Shown one piece after another: positions 46,225 through 55,470 of a stretch of 64,000 bases of DNA. How positions within the stretch are numbered: position 1 is the stretch's first letter; every line of letters starts with the position of its first letter. The stretch comes from Caballeronia catudaia (GTDB taxonomy: Bacteria; Pseudomonadota; Gammaproteobacteria; Burkholderiales; Burkholderiaceae). The position numbers and the translations under genes are program-made. The DNA lies in contig NZ_FCOF02000011.1 in assembly GCF_001544755.2 (NCBI RefSeq), positions 62,001-126,000 on the forward strand, read 5' to 3'. The notes under the pieces were generated by a model. It was not told the DNA's origin. It did no database searches and worked only from the letters and a program-made list of their open reading frames with translations.

Positions 46225-46802
46225 CGCGCGATGTCGTCGCGCGCGGCCTGCAACGCTTCGGTCACGGCTTCATCGCCGCGAACGAGCCCTTGCAGCAAGA
46301 GAAAATGCACGCTCTTCAAGCCGATGGAGCCGAGCGCGTAACGCAGATACGGCGTGAGGAAATCGGGCTGACGCGCATGCTCGCCGCTATGAAAGCCGCC
46401 CGAGCCGACGATTACGAACGTGGGCCGGTCGCGCATCAATCCGACCTTGCCTTCGGGCGTCGCCGCGAACGTGCGATGAATCCGCAGCACGTAGTCGATC
46501 CATAGCTTGAGCGCGGCGGGCACCGTGAAGTTATGCATCGGCGTGTTGATGATGAGCGCATCGGTCGTTTCGATTTCGCGGATCAATTCCTCGGACACGT
46601 CGAAGCGGCTCATATCCGGCTCGCGCGATGTGACCGCTCGCGCATAGTCCTGCGCGATGGGCGGCAGCGGCATCGCGGCGAGATCGCGTTCGACCGTCCG
46701 CACGTTCGCGCTCTTGCGCAGCATGGCGAGCATGTCCAGCGCGAGCCGATAGCCGTGACTCGCATCGCTGTGCGGGCTCGCGTTGACGAAGAGCACGTTC
46801 AT
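46185..46802 (-). CDS. azoR: FMN-dependent NADH-azoreductase / quinone reductase
   Basis: 205 aa. NVLFVNASPHSDASHGYRLA is the flavodoxin-like FMN phosphate loop, and INTPMHNFTVPAALKLWID is the highly typical AzoR signature (PMYNFxIPxxLKxWID). It reduces quinones and azo compounds with NADH through FMN. The start codon overlaps the stop of the GNAT gene (ATGA), so the two genes form a coupled pair. Confidence 0.9.
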   Translation of the reverse strand: MNVLFVNASPHSDASHGYRLALDMLAMLRKSANVRTVERDLAAMPLPPIAQDYARAVTSREPDMSRFDVSEELIREIETTDALIINTPMHNFTVPAALKLWIDYVLRIHRTFAATPEGKVGLMRDRPTFVIVGSGGFHSGEHARQPDFLTPYLRYALGSIGLKSVHFLLLQGLVRGDEAVTEALQAARDDIARHALFASDDAVML

Positions 46803-47263
46803 CGCGCGTTCTCCTTGCCGTGCGAAACGAGCGGCTCGACGAAATGCATGCCTTTCGCGAGCAGGCCGTTGCGATAGTAGAAACGCTGCGCGAGCGCCAT
46901 GTGCAGGCCGGTATCGAGCACGAAATGCGCGCAGCGCGAATGACGCGCGATCTCGCGAACCTTGTCGAGCAGACATGCGCCGATGCCGCTGCGTTGCAGC
47001 CGCGACGTGACGACGAGATCGTCTACGTAGACGAAGCGTCCGTACAGCGTATTCGTTTGCGTGCGATATCCGGCGAGGCCGAGAAACGTGCCTTCGTCGT
47101 CGCATGCGGCGAGCAGGCGATAACTTTCTTCGCGCTGACGGCGCATTTGCGCGCAGAAGGCGTTCGCGTCGGTGAGATGCGGCCGCAACTCCTTCATGAC
47201 GTCGAAGGCGAGCGTCCAGTCGTCGGCGGCGTCGAGATGCCGAAAGGTGATCGAGGTGTCCAT
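46799..47263 (-). CDS. GNAT-family N-acetyltransferase
   Basis: 154 aa. The core VYVDDLVVTSRLQRSGIG is motif A (Q/RxxGxG/A acetyl-CoA loop), with LDTGLHMALAQRFYYRNG as motif B. GGAG lies before the ATG at 47261-47263; the longer frame reading back to 47350 lacks a ribosome site. It is coupled to the azoreductase gene. Substrate unknown. Confidence 0.85.
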   Translation of the reverse strand: MDTSITFRHLDAADDWTLAFDVMKELRPHLTDANAFCAQMRRQREESYRLLAACDDEGTFLGLAGYRTQTNTLYGRFVYVDDLVVTSRLQRSGIGACLLDKVREIARHSRCAHFVLDTGLHMALAQRFYYRNGLLAKGMHFVEPLVSHGKENAR

Positions 47264-47407
47264 GCGTGTTCTCCACGTTGCATGACCCCTACGATAGCGG
47301 CGCGATGACACAGCCTGAAGGGCCAAGAAACGATCATCGGACTGGGACAAGTTGCGAACGAAGATGCGATATCCTGCGGGATCGTTACGTTACAGGCTCG
47401 CAGCATC

Positions 47408-48307
47408 ATGGCTTTGTCTCCGTTGCCGCCGCTGGCCTGTCTGCAGGCTTTCGAAGCCAGCGCCCGCCTTCTGAGTTTCACGCGAGCGGGGCAGGAACTG
47501 CATTTGTCGACCAGTGCGGTCAGCCGTCAGATTGCCCAGCTCGAAACGTTTCTGGGCCGCAGGCTGTTCGTGCGCGAGCACAACGCGCTGAGGCTGACGC
47601 CGGCCGGCGAGACGTACACGGTCGACGTGCGCCGCATGCTGGAACTTTGCACGAGCGCCACATCGAGCCTCATGGCGCGCGTCGTCAAATCCCGTCTGAC
47701 GGTGTCGTGCACCGAGGGAATCTCGGCGCTCTGGCTGACGCCGAGAATCGGCTCGTTCATCGACGCGAACCCGGACGTCGATCTTCGCATCATCGTGCGG
47801 GACCACTTCGGCGTGGTGTCGCCGGCGGAATACGACATCGGCATTTTTCTGCTTCGCAAACCCGACATGCCGGGCACGCGCACGATAAAGCTCTTCGACG
47901 AGCAAGTGTTCCCGGTCTGTTCGCCGGATTATCTGCAAGGCCGCAAGGTGACGCCGACCGAACTGCTTTCATGCACGCTGCTCGTGCTCGAAGACGCGGA
48001 ACGAAGCTGGATGTCGTGGCATAGCTGGTTCGAACGCGCCGGGCTGGAGCGGCCGACGTTGAACCAGACGATCATCGTGAACAGCTATCCCGTCATCGTG
48101 CAACTCGCCGCGTACGGCAAGGGAATCGCGCTCGGCTGGAACGGCGTGATCGACTTGCTCCTCGCGCAAGGGGTGCTCGTCAGGGCGTCGGACCATGACG
48201 CGACGCTGGGCAGCGCCTATTTCCTCACCTGGCCCTCCGAACGCGCGGAAAGCTCCGCTGTACGCCGCTTTCGCGACTGGGTGCTGGCTCAGACGAATAT
48301 CGCCTGA
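47408..48307 (+). CDS. LysR-type regulator (GcvA-like)
   Basis: 299 aa. The HTH lies at residues 8-65 (LPPLACLQAFEASARLLSFTRAGQELHLSTSAVSRQI region, typical of GcvA-type LTTRs), followed by the effector domain. It is in the same direction as, and 148 bp upstream of, the MHS permease operon and probably controls it. The inducer should be the transported compound or its product. Confidence 0.88.
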   Translation: MALSPLPPLACLQAFEASARLLSFTRAGQELHLSTSAVSRQIAQLETFLGRRLFVREHNALRLTPAGETYTVDVRRMLELCTSATSSLMARVVKSRLTVSCTEGISALWLTPRIGSFIDANPDVDLRIIVRDHFGVVSPAEYDIGIFLLRKPDMPGTRTIKLFDEQVFPVCSPDYLQGRKVTPTELLSCTLLVLEDAERSWMSWHSWFERAGLERPTLNQTIIVNSYPVIVQLAAYGKGIALGWNGVIDLLLAQGVLVRASDHDATLGSAYFLTWPSERAESSAVRRFRDWVLAQTNIA

Positions 48308-48455
48308 CGCGTCGACCGTCTCTCCGATGGCGGTTGCGATTTATGCAACCGCGTTTGCGAAATTAACGTTATGTCGCCGCCACGCCAAAAATTACATTGA
48401 GGGCGTGACGAATCGCGAACGTTCACTTCGTCAAACATGAATCTGGGAGGTCTGG

Positions 48456-49751
48456 ATGGCAACAGGTGCATCGAACGGGCTGTTTGCGCACGAACAGCCC
48501 GCGCGCATGGTGACGCGTCGCAAGGCGATTCTCGCGACGGTCATCGGCAGCGGTCTGGAGTGGTTCGATTTCTCGGGCTACGCATTCTTCGCGGCGATCA
48601 TCGGCAAGCTGTTTTTTCCCGCGGGCAACGAAACCACGTCGCTGCTATTGGCGCTCGCGACGTTCGGCGTCGGGTTCGTCATGCGTCCGCTCGGGGGCAT
48701 CGCCTTCGGCATCTACGCGGACAAGGTCGGGCGCAAGCGCGCATTGTCGCTCGCGATGCTGGTGATGGCGCTCGGCTCGGCGCTCATCGCCTTCGCGCCG
48801 ACCTATCAAAGCATCGGCATCGCGGCGCCGTGCCTCATCGTCATTGCGCGGATGCTGCAAGGTCTTTCCGCTGGCGGCGAGATGGGCGGCGCGACCGCGT
48901 TTCTGACGGAGCATGCGCCGCAGAACCGTCGTGCTTTCTATTCGAGCTGGATTCAGACGAGCGTGGGCTTCGCCGTGGTCATCGGCAGCATCACGGGTGC
49001 GGTCATCACGTCGAGCATGTCGGCCGAATCGCTGATCTCGTGGGGCTGGCGCATTCCTTTCGTGATCGGCATGCTCGTCGCGCCGGTGGGCTACTACATC
49101 CGGCTGAAGATCGACGAAACGCCCGAGTTCACGTCGGAGAAGCGCCACGCCAGCACGCCGCTGCGCGATGTCATTCGCGACTATCCGCGTGGCGTTCTGT
49201 CCAGCCTGTTGATGGTCGTGCTCTGGACGGTCTGTACGTACGTGATCCTGTTCTATATCCCGACGTACGTCGTGAAGTATCTCCACATGTCTCAGCGTGA
49301 GGGCTTCATGTCCGGCATCGTCAGCGGTGCGGTGCTCATGACGATGGCGCCCGTGTTCGGTGCGCTGTCCGACCGCGTGGGCAAGCGACGCGTGATCTCC
49401 GTCGCGGCGCTCGTCATTCTGGTCGCCAGCTATCCGCTGTTCTCGCATCTCATCAAGTCGCCGACCTTCGGGACATTGCTGACGTTTCAGGTCATCTTCG
49501 GCGTGCTCATTGCGGCCTACACCGGACCGATTCTCGCGCTCTTCACGGAGATGTTCCCGAGCCGCGTGCGGACCACGGGACTCTCGCTGGCGTACAACGG
49601 CGCCGTGACTATCTTCGGCGGCTTCGCCTCTTTCATCATCACGTGGCTGGCGCAAGTCACGGGCGATGCCGAGTCCGCGTCGTACTACATCATCTTCGCA
49701 GCGATCGTGAGCCTGATCGGCACGCGGTTGATGAAGTCACACCAGTCTTGA
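48456..49751 (+). CDS. MHS-family MFS symporter (ProP/CitA-like)
   Basis: 431 aa, about 12 TM helices. SGLEWFDFSGYAFFAA in TM1, ADKVGRKRAL after TM2 and GLSAGGEMGGATAFL before TM5 are diagnostic for the metabolite:H+ symporter family that includes ProP, ShiA and citrate carriers. GGGAGG lies upstream of the ATG. Followed 10 bp later by the amidohydrolase gene, so it should import that enzyme's substrate, plausibly a proline- or hydroxyproline-type compound. Confidence 0.88.
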   Translation: MATGASNGLFAHEQPARMVTRRKAILATVIGSGLEWFDFSGYAFFAAIIGKLFFPAGNETTSLLLALATFGVGFVMRPLGGIAFGIYADKVGRKRALSLAMLVMALGSALIAFAPTYQSIGIAAPCLIVIARMLQGLSAGGEMGGATAFLTEHAPQNRRAFYSSWIQTSVGFAVVIGSITGAVITSSMSAESLISWGWRIPFVIGMLVAPVGYYIRLKIDETPEFTSEKRHASTPLRDVIRDYPRGVLSSLLMVVLWTVCTYVILFYIPTYVVKYLHMSQREGFMSGIVSGAVLMTMAPVFGALSDRVGKRRVISVAALVILVASYPLFSHLIKSPTFGTLLTFQVIFGVLIAAYTGPILALFTEMFPSRVRTTGLSLAYNGAVTIFGGFASFIITWLAQVTGDAESASYYIIFAAIVSLIGTRLMKSHQS

Positions 49752-49761
49752 GGAAAAATTC

Positions 49762-51021
49762 ATGAGCAAGCTCGTACTCGCAGGCGTTGCGGTCTTCGAT
49801 CCGGTAACAGCGAAGCGTCATACCGCCGTCAATGTGTGCATCGAAGACGGCAGGATCGCAGCAATAGGCGATGTTCCGCCTTCGTTCAGCGATGCCCGCA
49901 GGCTGAATCTGCCGGGGCGCACCGTGTTGCCCGGTTTCATCGATCTGCACGTGCATGTCGTCGCGGGAAGCACCAATCTGGGCGCAAGCGCCGCGATGCC
50001 CAACTTCCTCGCCGCGCTCAAGACGCTGCCCGTGCTTCGAGGCATGTTGAATCGCGGCTTCACGACAGTGCGCGATGCGGGCGGCGCGGACTTCGGCATG
50101 TGCGAGGCCGTCAATAACGGTGTTCTCTGGGGCCCGCGCATTTTGTCATCGGGCAAGGCGCTCTCTCAGACGGGCGGTCACGGAGATTTCCGCCAGCGCA
50201 ACGACACACTGGACGATGCGTGCGGCTGCCTCGGGCGGCAAGGGTCCATCGCCCGCGTGGTGGATGGCGTCGAAGCGATGCGTCTCGCGGTGCGCGAGGA
50301 ATTGCTGAAGGGCGCGTCGCAGATCAAGGTGATGGCATCGGGAGGCGTCGCGTCGCCGAACGATCCCATCACGAACACGCAGTACTCGGAAGAAGAGCTT
50401 CGCGCGGCCGTTCAGGAAGCGGAGGCGGCCGGCACCTATGTGATGGCGCATGCCTACACCGCGCGCGCGATCCGGCGTGCCGTCGAGTGCGGCGTGAAAT
50501 GCATCGAGCACGGCAATCTGATCGACGAGGATACGGCGCGCCTGCTCGTCGAGCGCGGCGTCGCCGTGGTTCCCACGTTATCGACGCTCGACCGGCTTTC
50601 CGAGCGCGGCCCCGCACTCGGCTTCCCCGCCGAATCGCTCGCGAAGATCGACGGCGCGCGTTCGAGCGGCCGGCAAGCGCTCGCGCTCATGGCGCGCGCG
50701 GGCGTGAAGCTGGGCTTCGGCTCGGACATGCTCGGCGAATTGCACGCCTGTCAGTCCGATGAATTCGCGGTTCGCGCGGAAATCCTCGGCAATGTCGAGG
50801 CGATCCGCTCGGCGACCTGCATCGCCGCGGAGATCACGCGGGAAACCGGCGTGCGCGGCACGATGGCGGTCGGCGCAGTGGCGGACCTCGTCGTCGTCGA
50901 TGGCGACCCGGTCGAAGACATTGCGCTGCTGCTGGGTCAGGGTGAGCACATTCCGGTCGTCATCAAGAACGGCGTCGTGATGAAGGAAGAAGGGCGGCTG
51001 CTCGAACCGATTGCCGATTGA
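49762..51021 (+). CDS. amidohydrolase (Xaa-Pro dipeptidase/imidazolonepropionase-like)
   Basis: 419 aa. The metal site of the amidohydrolase superfamily is complete: His63 and His65 (DLHVH), Lys189 as the likely carboxylated bridging Lys (QIKVMASGG), His230 (MAHAY), His250 (CIEHG) and Asp322 (GFGSD). This subgroup contains prolidases and N-acyl amino-acid hydrolases. GAGGAA precedes the ATG. The next gene encodes a hydroxyproline dehydratase, which suggests that it frees a proline-type amino acid from a dipeptide or N-acyl conjugate. Confidence 0.85.
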   Translation: MSKLVLAGVAVFDPVTAKRHTAVNVCIEDGRIAAIGDVPPSFSDARRLNLPGRTVLPGFIDLHVHVVAGSTNLGASAAMPNFLAALKTLPVLRGMLNRGFTTVRDAGGADFGMCEAVNNGVLWGPRILSSGKALSQTGGHGDFRQRNDTLDDACGCLGRQGSIARVVDGVEAMRLAVREELLKGASQIKVMASGGVASPNDPITNTQYSEEELRAAVQEAEAAGTYVMAHAYTARAIRRAVECGVKCIEHGNLIDEDTARLLVERGVAVVPTLSTLDRLSERGPALGFPAESLAKIDGARSSGRQALALMARAGVKLGFGSDMLGELHACQSDEFAVRAEILGNVEAIRSATCIAAEITRETGVRGTMAVGAVADLVVVDGDPVEDIALLLGQGEHIPVVIKNGVVMKEEGRLLEPIAD

Positions 51022-51080
51022 CTTTGCAGCACCGGGTCGATTACGGTCATTGACATCCATCGGGCAACCACGAGATCCGC

Positions 51081-52088
51081 ATGAAGATTACGCGCACCAT
51101 TTCGACCGTCGAAGTGCATACCGGAGGCGAGGCGTTCCGCATCGTGACGAGCGGGCTGCCCCGTTTGGCCGGCGACACGATCGTGAAGCGTCGCGCCTGG
51201 CTCAAGGAGAACGCCGACGACATTCGCCGTGCGCTGATGTTCGAGCCGCGCGGCCACGCCGATATGTACGGCGGTTATCTCACCGAGCCGGTCAGTCCGT
51301 CCGCCGACTTCGGCATCATCTTCCTGCACAACGAGGGCTACAGCGATCACTGCGGACATGGCGTGATCGCGCTGTCCACCGCCGCGGTCGAACTGGGCTG
51401 GGTTCAGCGGCAGATTCCCGAGACGCGCATCGGCATCGACGCGCCGTGTGGCTTCATCGAAGCGTTCGTGCAATGGGACGGCGAGCACGCCGGCAATGTC
51501 CGCTTCGTCAACGTGCCGTCGTTCATCTGGAAGCGCGACGTCACGGTTGAAACGCCGTCCTTCGGAACCGTGAAGGGCGACATTGCGTTCGGTGGCGCGT
51601 TTTACTTTTACGTCGACGGCGCGCCATTCGGTCTCGAAGTGCGCGAGTCATCGGTCGAAGCGCTCATCAAGTTCGGCGCGGAGGTCAAGGAAGCGGCGAA
51701 CAAGGCGTACCCGGTCGAGCATCCCGGCATTCCGGAAATCAACCACATCTACGGAACCATCATTGCCAACGCACCGCGGCATCCAGGGTCCACACAAGCG
51801 AACTGCTGTGTGTTCGCCGACCGCGAAGTGGACCGCTCGCCGACCGGCTCGGGCACCGGCGGGCGCGTCGCGCAACTCTATTTACGCGGTGAGCTGCGCA
51901 AAGGCGAGACGCTCGTGAATGAATCCATCATCGGAACGGTTTTCAAGGGACGCGTGCTCAGTGAGACGACCGTCGGCGACTTCGCGGCAGTCATTCCGGA
52001 GGTCGAAGGCAACGCCTATGTGTGCGGCTTCGCCAACTGGATCGTGGACGAGCGCGATCCGCTGACTTATGGTTTCCTGGTCAGATAA
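51081..52088 (+). CDS. trans-3-hydroxy-L-proline dehydratase (proline racemase family)
   Basis: 335 aa. The two active-site positions of the family are Cys91 (SDHCGHG) and Thr255 (DRSPTGSG). Cys/Cys members are racemases or epimerases; Cys/Thr members are known trans-3-hydroxy-L-proline dehydratases that form delta-1-pyrroline-2-carboxylate. So dehydratase is the better call than racemase. The gene follows the amidohydrolase gene by 59 bp. The reductase needed to convert the product to proline is not present in the window. Confidence 0.85.
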   Translation: MKITRTISTVEVHTGGEAFRIVTSGLPRLAGDTIVKRRAWLKENADDIRRALMFEPRGHADMYGGYLTEPVSPSADFGIIFLHNEGYSDHCGHGVIALSTAAVELGWVQRQIPETRIGIDAPCGFIEAFVQWDGEHAGNVRFVNVPSFIWKRDVTVETPSFGTVKGDIAFGGAFYFYVDGAPFGLEVRESSVEALIKFGAEVKEAANKAYPVEHPGIPEINHIYGTIIANAPRHPGSTQANCCVFADREVDRSPTGSGTGGRVAQLYLRGELRKGETLVNESIIGTVFKGRVLSETTVGDFAAVIPEVEGNAYVCGFANWIVDERDPLTYGFLVR

Positions 52089-52128
52089 GCGGATCGACGT
52101 TCGTTTTCCCGGAGTAAATCACAGCGCA

Positions 52129-52620
52129 ATGCCGCTCAATCCCGATTCCCCGCTTGCCCGCCTGATGACTGCGCCCGTGCGGCCGGGCCGTGTCGTATGG
52201 GTCGGCTTGCGCGTGTCGCGCCGCGCGCCGCTTCAGGTGGTCGACTCCGCGCTTGCGTTGGCGGGCTTCGGACTCGACGGCGATCACTACAGCCGCAAGG
52301 ACGGCAACAGGCAGGTCACGTTGATCGAAGCGGAAAGCCTGCGCGCGATCGCGAGCCATCTCGGGCTCGACGACGTCTCGCCCGGCGATCTGCGGCGCAA
52401 TATCGTCACATCGGGCATCAATCTGAACGCGCTGAAAGGCCGGCGCTTTCATATCGGCGATGCAGTGCTCGAAGCGAGCGGCGAATGTCATCCCTGCTCG
52501 CGCATGGAAGAGACCTTCGGCGTGGGCGGCTATAACGCGGTGCGCGGTTTCGGCGGCATCACGGCGCGCGTCATCGAAGGCGGCACGATCGCGCTCGCGA
52601 CCGCAATCGTGCCGTGCTGA
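52129..52620 (+). CDS. MOSC-domain protein
   Basis: 163 aa. GLDGDHYSRKDGNRQVTLIE and the Cys-containing ECHPCSRMEE fit the MOSC fold (YiiM-like, smaller type) in which the Cys contacts molybdenum or sulphur. Role probably in molybdenum-enzyme or sulphur-carrier chemistry. The ATG at 52129 is chosen because the domain starts soon after it; the ribosome site is distant and weak. It follows the racemase-family gene by 40 bp and ends 2 bp before the convergent metQ-like gene. Confidence 0.8.
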   Translation: MPLNPDSPLARLMTAPVRPGRVVWVGLRVSRRAPLQVVDSALALAGFGLDGDHYSRKDGNRQVTLIEAESLRAIASHLGLDDVSPGDLRRNIVTSGINLNALKGRRFHIGDAVLEASGECHPCSRMEETFGVGGYNAVRGFGGITARVIEGGTIALATAIVPC

Positions 52621-52622
52621 TC

Positions 52623-53462
52623 CTATTTGCCCTGAGCAATCTGCGGCGCGCCTTCCCACGCGGGCAGCGTCGCGCCGTGATAAACGGTCAGGATCGTCGA
52701 AGCGACGTTCGCCTGCTGATAACTGTCGACGAGCGCTTTGACCCACGGCGCCTGCGAATCCTTCGCATTGACAGCGATGAAGTTGCGATACGGATTGCCC
52801 GGCACCTTTTCCTGCGCGATGCGCTCGTGCGGAATCTTGATGCCCGCCTTGATCGCCCAGTCGGTGTTGACGACGGCGGCATCGAGATCGCCGATCGCGC
52901 GCCCGACGATGCCCGCATCGAGTTCCTTGATCTGCACGTGCTTCGGGTTGCTCGCGATATCGCGAGCGGTCGGCAGCAGGCCGACATCGTCGCGCAGCTT
53001 GATCACGCCGTTCGCCTGCAACAGAAGCAGCGCGCGGCCTTCGTTGCTCGGATCGTTCGGCACGCCGATCGCCGCGTTCTGCGGCAGGTCCGCCACGGAT
53101 TTGACCTTGCGCGAATAGAGGCCGATCGGCTGCACATACGTGAAGCCGACAGGCACGATGTCGTAATGGCGCGCCTGGATCTGTGCATCCAGATAAGGCT
53201 TGTGCTGGAACGAATTGGCGTCGAGATCGTGTTGCGCGAGCGCTTCGTTGGGCTGCGTGTAGTCGGAGAAAGTCGTGACCTTGACGGTGATGCCGTGCTT
53301 CGCCGCATTCGCCGCGACCGCGCGCCAGACATCTTCGTCTTCGCCCGACATGATGCCGACCCGAATCGTCTTGTCGGCCGCCTCGACGGGCTGCACGCTT
53401 GCCACGCCCCATGCGAGCAGTAGCGAAAGAAACGCGGATTTGATTGGCGTAGAGAGCTTCAT
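52623..53462 (-). CDS. metQ: MetQ/NlpA-family periplasmic binding protein
   Basis: 279 aa. A signal peptide ends in VEAAD near residue 29; there is no lipobox Cys, so it is probably soluble rather than lipid-anchored. VGIMSGEDEDVW, DLDANSFQHKPYLD and GVPNDPSNEGRALLLLQ are the classic NlpA signatures (methionine and D-methionine binding). No metN or metI follows, so it must use a transporter encoded elsewhere, or bind another ligand. Confidence 0.85.
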   Translation of the reverse strand: MKLSTPIKSAFLSLLLAWGVASVQPVEAADKTIRVGIMSGEDEDVWRAVAANAAKHGITVKVTTFSDYTQPNEALAQHDLDANSFQHKPYLDAQIQARHYDIVPVGFTYVQPIGLYSRKVKSVADLPQNAAIGVPNDPSNEGRALLLLQANGVIKLRDDVGLLPTARDIASNPKHVQIKELDAGIVGRAIGDLDAAVVNTDWAIKAGIKIPHERIAQEKVPGNPYRNFIAVNAKDSQAPWVKALVDSYQQANVASTILTVYHGATLPAWEGAPQIAQGK

Positions 53463-53624
53463 GAATGCGGACGTCGTCAGTGGAAAGAGCCCTGATGCTA
53501 GAGGTCCGCATGCGGCGCGACAAATAATATCGAGCGCTATCGATATGAGCGTTGCGCCGAAGACCGCCGAACTATCCGCTAAGATACGGCACCCCGAATC
53601 AACACTCATAACGTGGAGCTTCTC

Positions 53625-53957
53625 GTGATTCAGCCGAGCAACGTATTCAAGGACAACCTGGCGCAGATGCCCGCCATCGACGGCATCGAACGCATCGATC
53701 TGGTCGACGGCAAAGGCGAAGTCGTCGCGAGCATCGAGAACAAGCCGGGCAAGCAGGGCTCGCTCGCGGTCTATCACTATCTGAAGCAGGTATTCGGCAC
53801 GCTCGACGCCAAAGCTGCGGAGCACGGTCTCGCCGTGTTCGCGGAACATACCGCCGATGCGCGCAATCGACCGGGCGCGCATCCGAATGTGGATCGGCTG
53901 CTTGCGATCGCCGATGGCGGCGAGGCCTTGCACATCGACGTGATTCAGGCAAGCTGA
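53625..53957 (+). CDS. DUF2322-family protein
   Basis: 110 aa. The sequence (VFKDNLAQMPAIDGIERIDLVD and later PGAHPNVDRLL) matches the DUF2322 group of small cytosolic proteins of unknown function. The start GTG 53625 is preferred over GTG 53613 because GGAG at 53615-53618 is then 6 bp upstream. Followed by a strong terminator. Confidence 0.8.
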   Translation: MIQPSNVFKDNLAQMPAIDGIERIDLVDGKGEVVASIENKPGKQGSLAVYHYLKQVFGTLDAKAAEHGLAVFAEHTADARNRPGAHPNVDRLLAIADGGEALHIDVIQAS

Positions 53958-53962
53958 AAGCG

Positions 53963-53992
53963 AAAAAGGCAACCTGTCGAGGTTGCCTTTTT
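53963..53992. terminator. bidirectional rho-independent terminator
   Basis: AAAAAGGCAACCT, a GTCG loop, then AGGTTGCCTTTTT: a perfect 13-bp stem with A/T runs on both sides. It ends the DUF2322 gene on the plus strand and the gudP gene on the minus strand. Confidence 0.93.
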
Positions 53993-54017
53993 CACATCAT
54001 CGAAAGAACCGTGGTGC

Positions 54018-55373
54018 TCAGACCTGCCGCAATTCCACGCGCCTGATGTCCTTCACGATCACGAGATAACTGAACACCGTGATCAGCGCATTGATGCCGA
54101 CGAACGCGAGCGCGCCGTTGAACGAGCCCGACTGCGCGACCAGATAGCCGATCACGATCGGCGTCACGATACCCGCCACGTTGCCGAACATGTTGAAGAT
54201 CGAGCCGGAAAGCCCGATGGCTTCCTTCGGCGACGTATCCGCGACCACGGCCCAGCCCAATGCGCCGATGCCCTTGCCGAAGAACGCGAGCGACATCAGC
54301 GCGACCACGAGCCAGTCCGTATCGACGTAATTGCAGCCGATGATGCACGACGACAGCAGCATCCCGCCGACGATCGGCACCTTGCGCGCGAACGTCAGCG
54401 ACTTGCCGCGGCGGATGAGGCCATCGGAGATCACGCCGCCGAGCACGCCGCCGGTGAAGCCGCAGATCGCGGGCAGCGACGCCACGAATCCCGCCTGCAG
54501 AATCGTCATGTGACGCGCCTGCACGAGATAGATCGGGAACCACGTCAGGAAGAAGTACGTGAGCACGTTGATGCAGTATTGCGCGAGATACACGCCGAGC
54601 AGCATGCGGTTGGTCAGCAGTTGCTTCACGATCGGCCAGCCCACGCGATTGCCCGACGCACGCGCCGCGCCGCTTGCGCGCTGATGCCCCTGCACGAGCC
54701 CGCCGCCTTCCTCGATATAGTCGAGCTCCGACTTGTTCACGCGCGGATGGTCCGCCGGATTTTTCATCACGGAAAGCCACGTGAGCGCGAGCACGAGACC
54801 CGCGGCGCCCATCACGATATACACCTGATGCCAGCCGAACGCATGCGTGAGCCATGCCATCAGCGGCGTAAAGATCACGGCCGCGAAATACTGCGCCGAA
54901 TTGAAGATGGCGGATGCCGTGCCGCGTTCCTGCGTCGGGAACCAGCTCGCGACAACTTTCGCATTGGCCGGAAACGCGGGCGCTTCGGCGGCGCCCATCA
55001 TGAAACGCAGCACGAAAAGCGCCGTCACCGCGGTGGCAGCGCTGCCGAGCAGGCCGATCGAGCTTTGCAGCAGCGTGAAGAGCGACCACAGAAAGATGCT
55101 CGCCGCATACACGCGCCGTGCGCCGAAGCGGTCGAGCAGCCAGCCTGCGGGCACTTGCGACAGCACATACGCCCAGCTGAACGCCGAGAAGATGTAACCC
55201 ATGCGGATCGCGTCGAAACCGAATTCGGCGCGCATCGCCGAGCCGGTCACGGACAAGGTCGCGCGGTCCGCGTAATTGAACGTCGTGATCACGAAGATCA
55301 GCAACAGTATGAGATAGCGCACTTTGCTGCGCTTCATGACGTCCGCGGGATTCGCGGCGCGGCTCATCGACAT
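54018..55373 (-). CDS. gudP: MFS glucarate/galactarate permease
   Basis: 451 aa with about 12 TM helices. TTFNYADRATLSVTGSAM in TM1 and the pattern up to FGARRVY are very close to GudP/GarP glucarate-galactarate transporters. CAGGAGG lies before the ATG. It is downstream of kdgD on the same strand and opposite garD, which completes the uptake and first steps of galactarate/glucarate use. Confidence 0.85.
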   Translation of the reverse strand: MSMSRAANPADVMKRSKVRYLILLLIFVITTFNYADRATLSVTGSAMRAEFGFDAIRMGYIFSAFSWAYVLSQVPAGWLLDRFGARRVYAASIFLWSLFTLLQSSIGLLGSAATAVTALFVLRFMMGAAEAPAFPANAKVVASWFPTQERGTASAIFNSAQYFAAVIFTPLMAWLTHAFGWHQVYIVMGAAGLVLALTWLSVMKNPADHPRVNKSELDYIEEGGGLVQGHQRASGAARASGNRVGWPIVKQLLTNRMLLGVYLAQYCINVLTYFFLTWFPIYLVQARHMTILQAGFVASLPAICGFTGGVLGGVISDGLIRRGKSLTFARKVPIVGGMLLSSCIIGCNYVDTDWLVVALMSLAFFGKGIGALGWAVVADTSPKEAIGLSGSIFNMFGNVAGIVTPIVIGYLVAQSGSFNGALAFVGINALITVFSYLVIVKDIRRVELRQV

Positions 55374-55470
55374 GGCCTTCCTCCTGAATCTGATGCACGA
55401 AGGGCCGCCTGCGTTGCCTATGGCGGCCCTTATGCGCGAAGCACGCTTTGCGTGTCTCCTGCGATTTCGC

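Noticed and set aside
51081..52088. Proline racemase or 4-hydroxyproline epimerase
   Set aside because: The second catalytic position is Thr255, not Cys, which fits the dehydratase branch.
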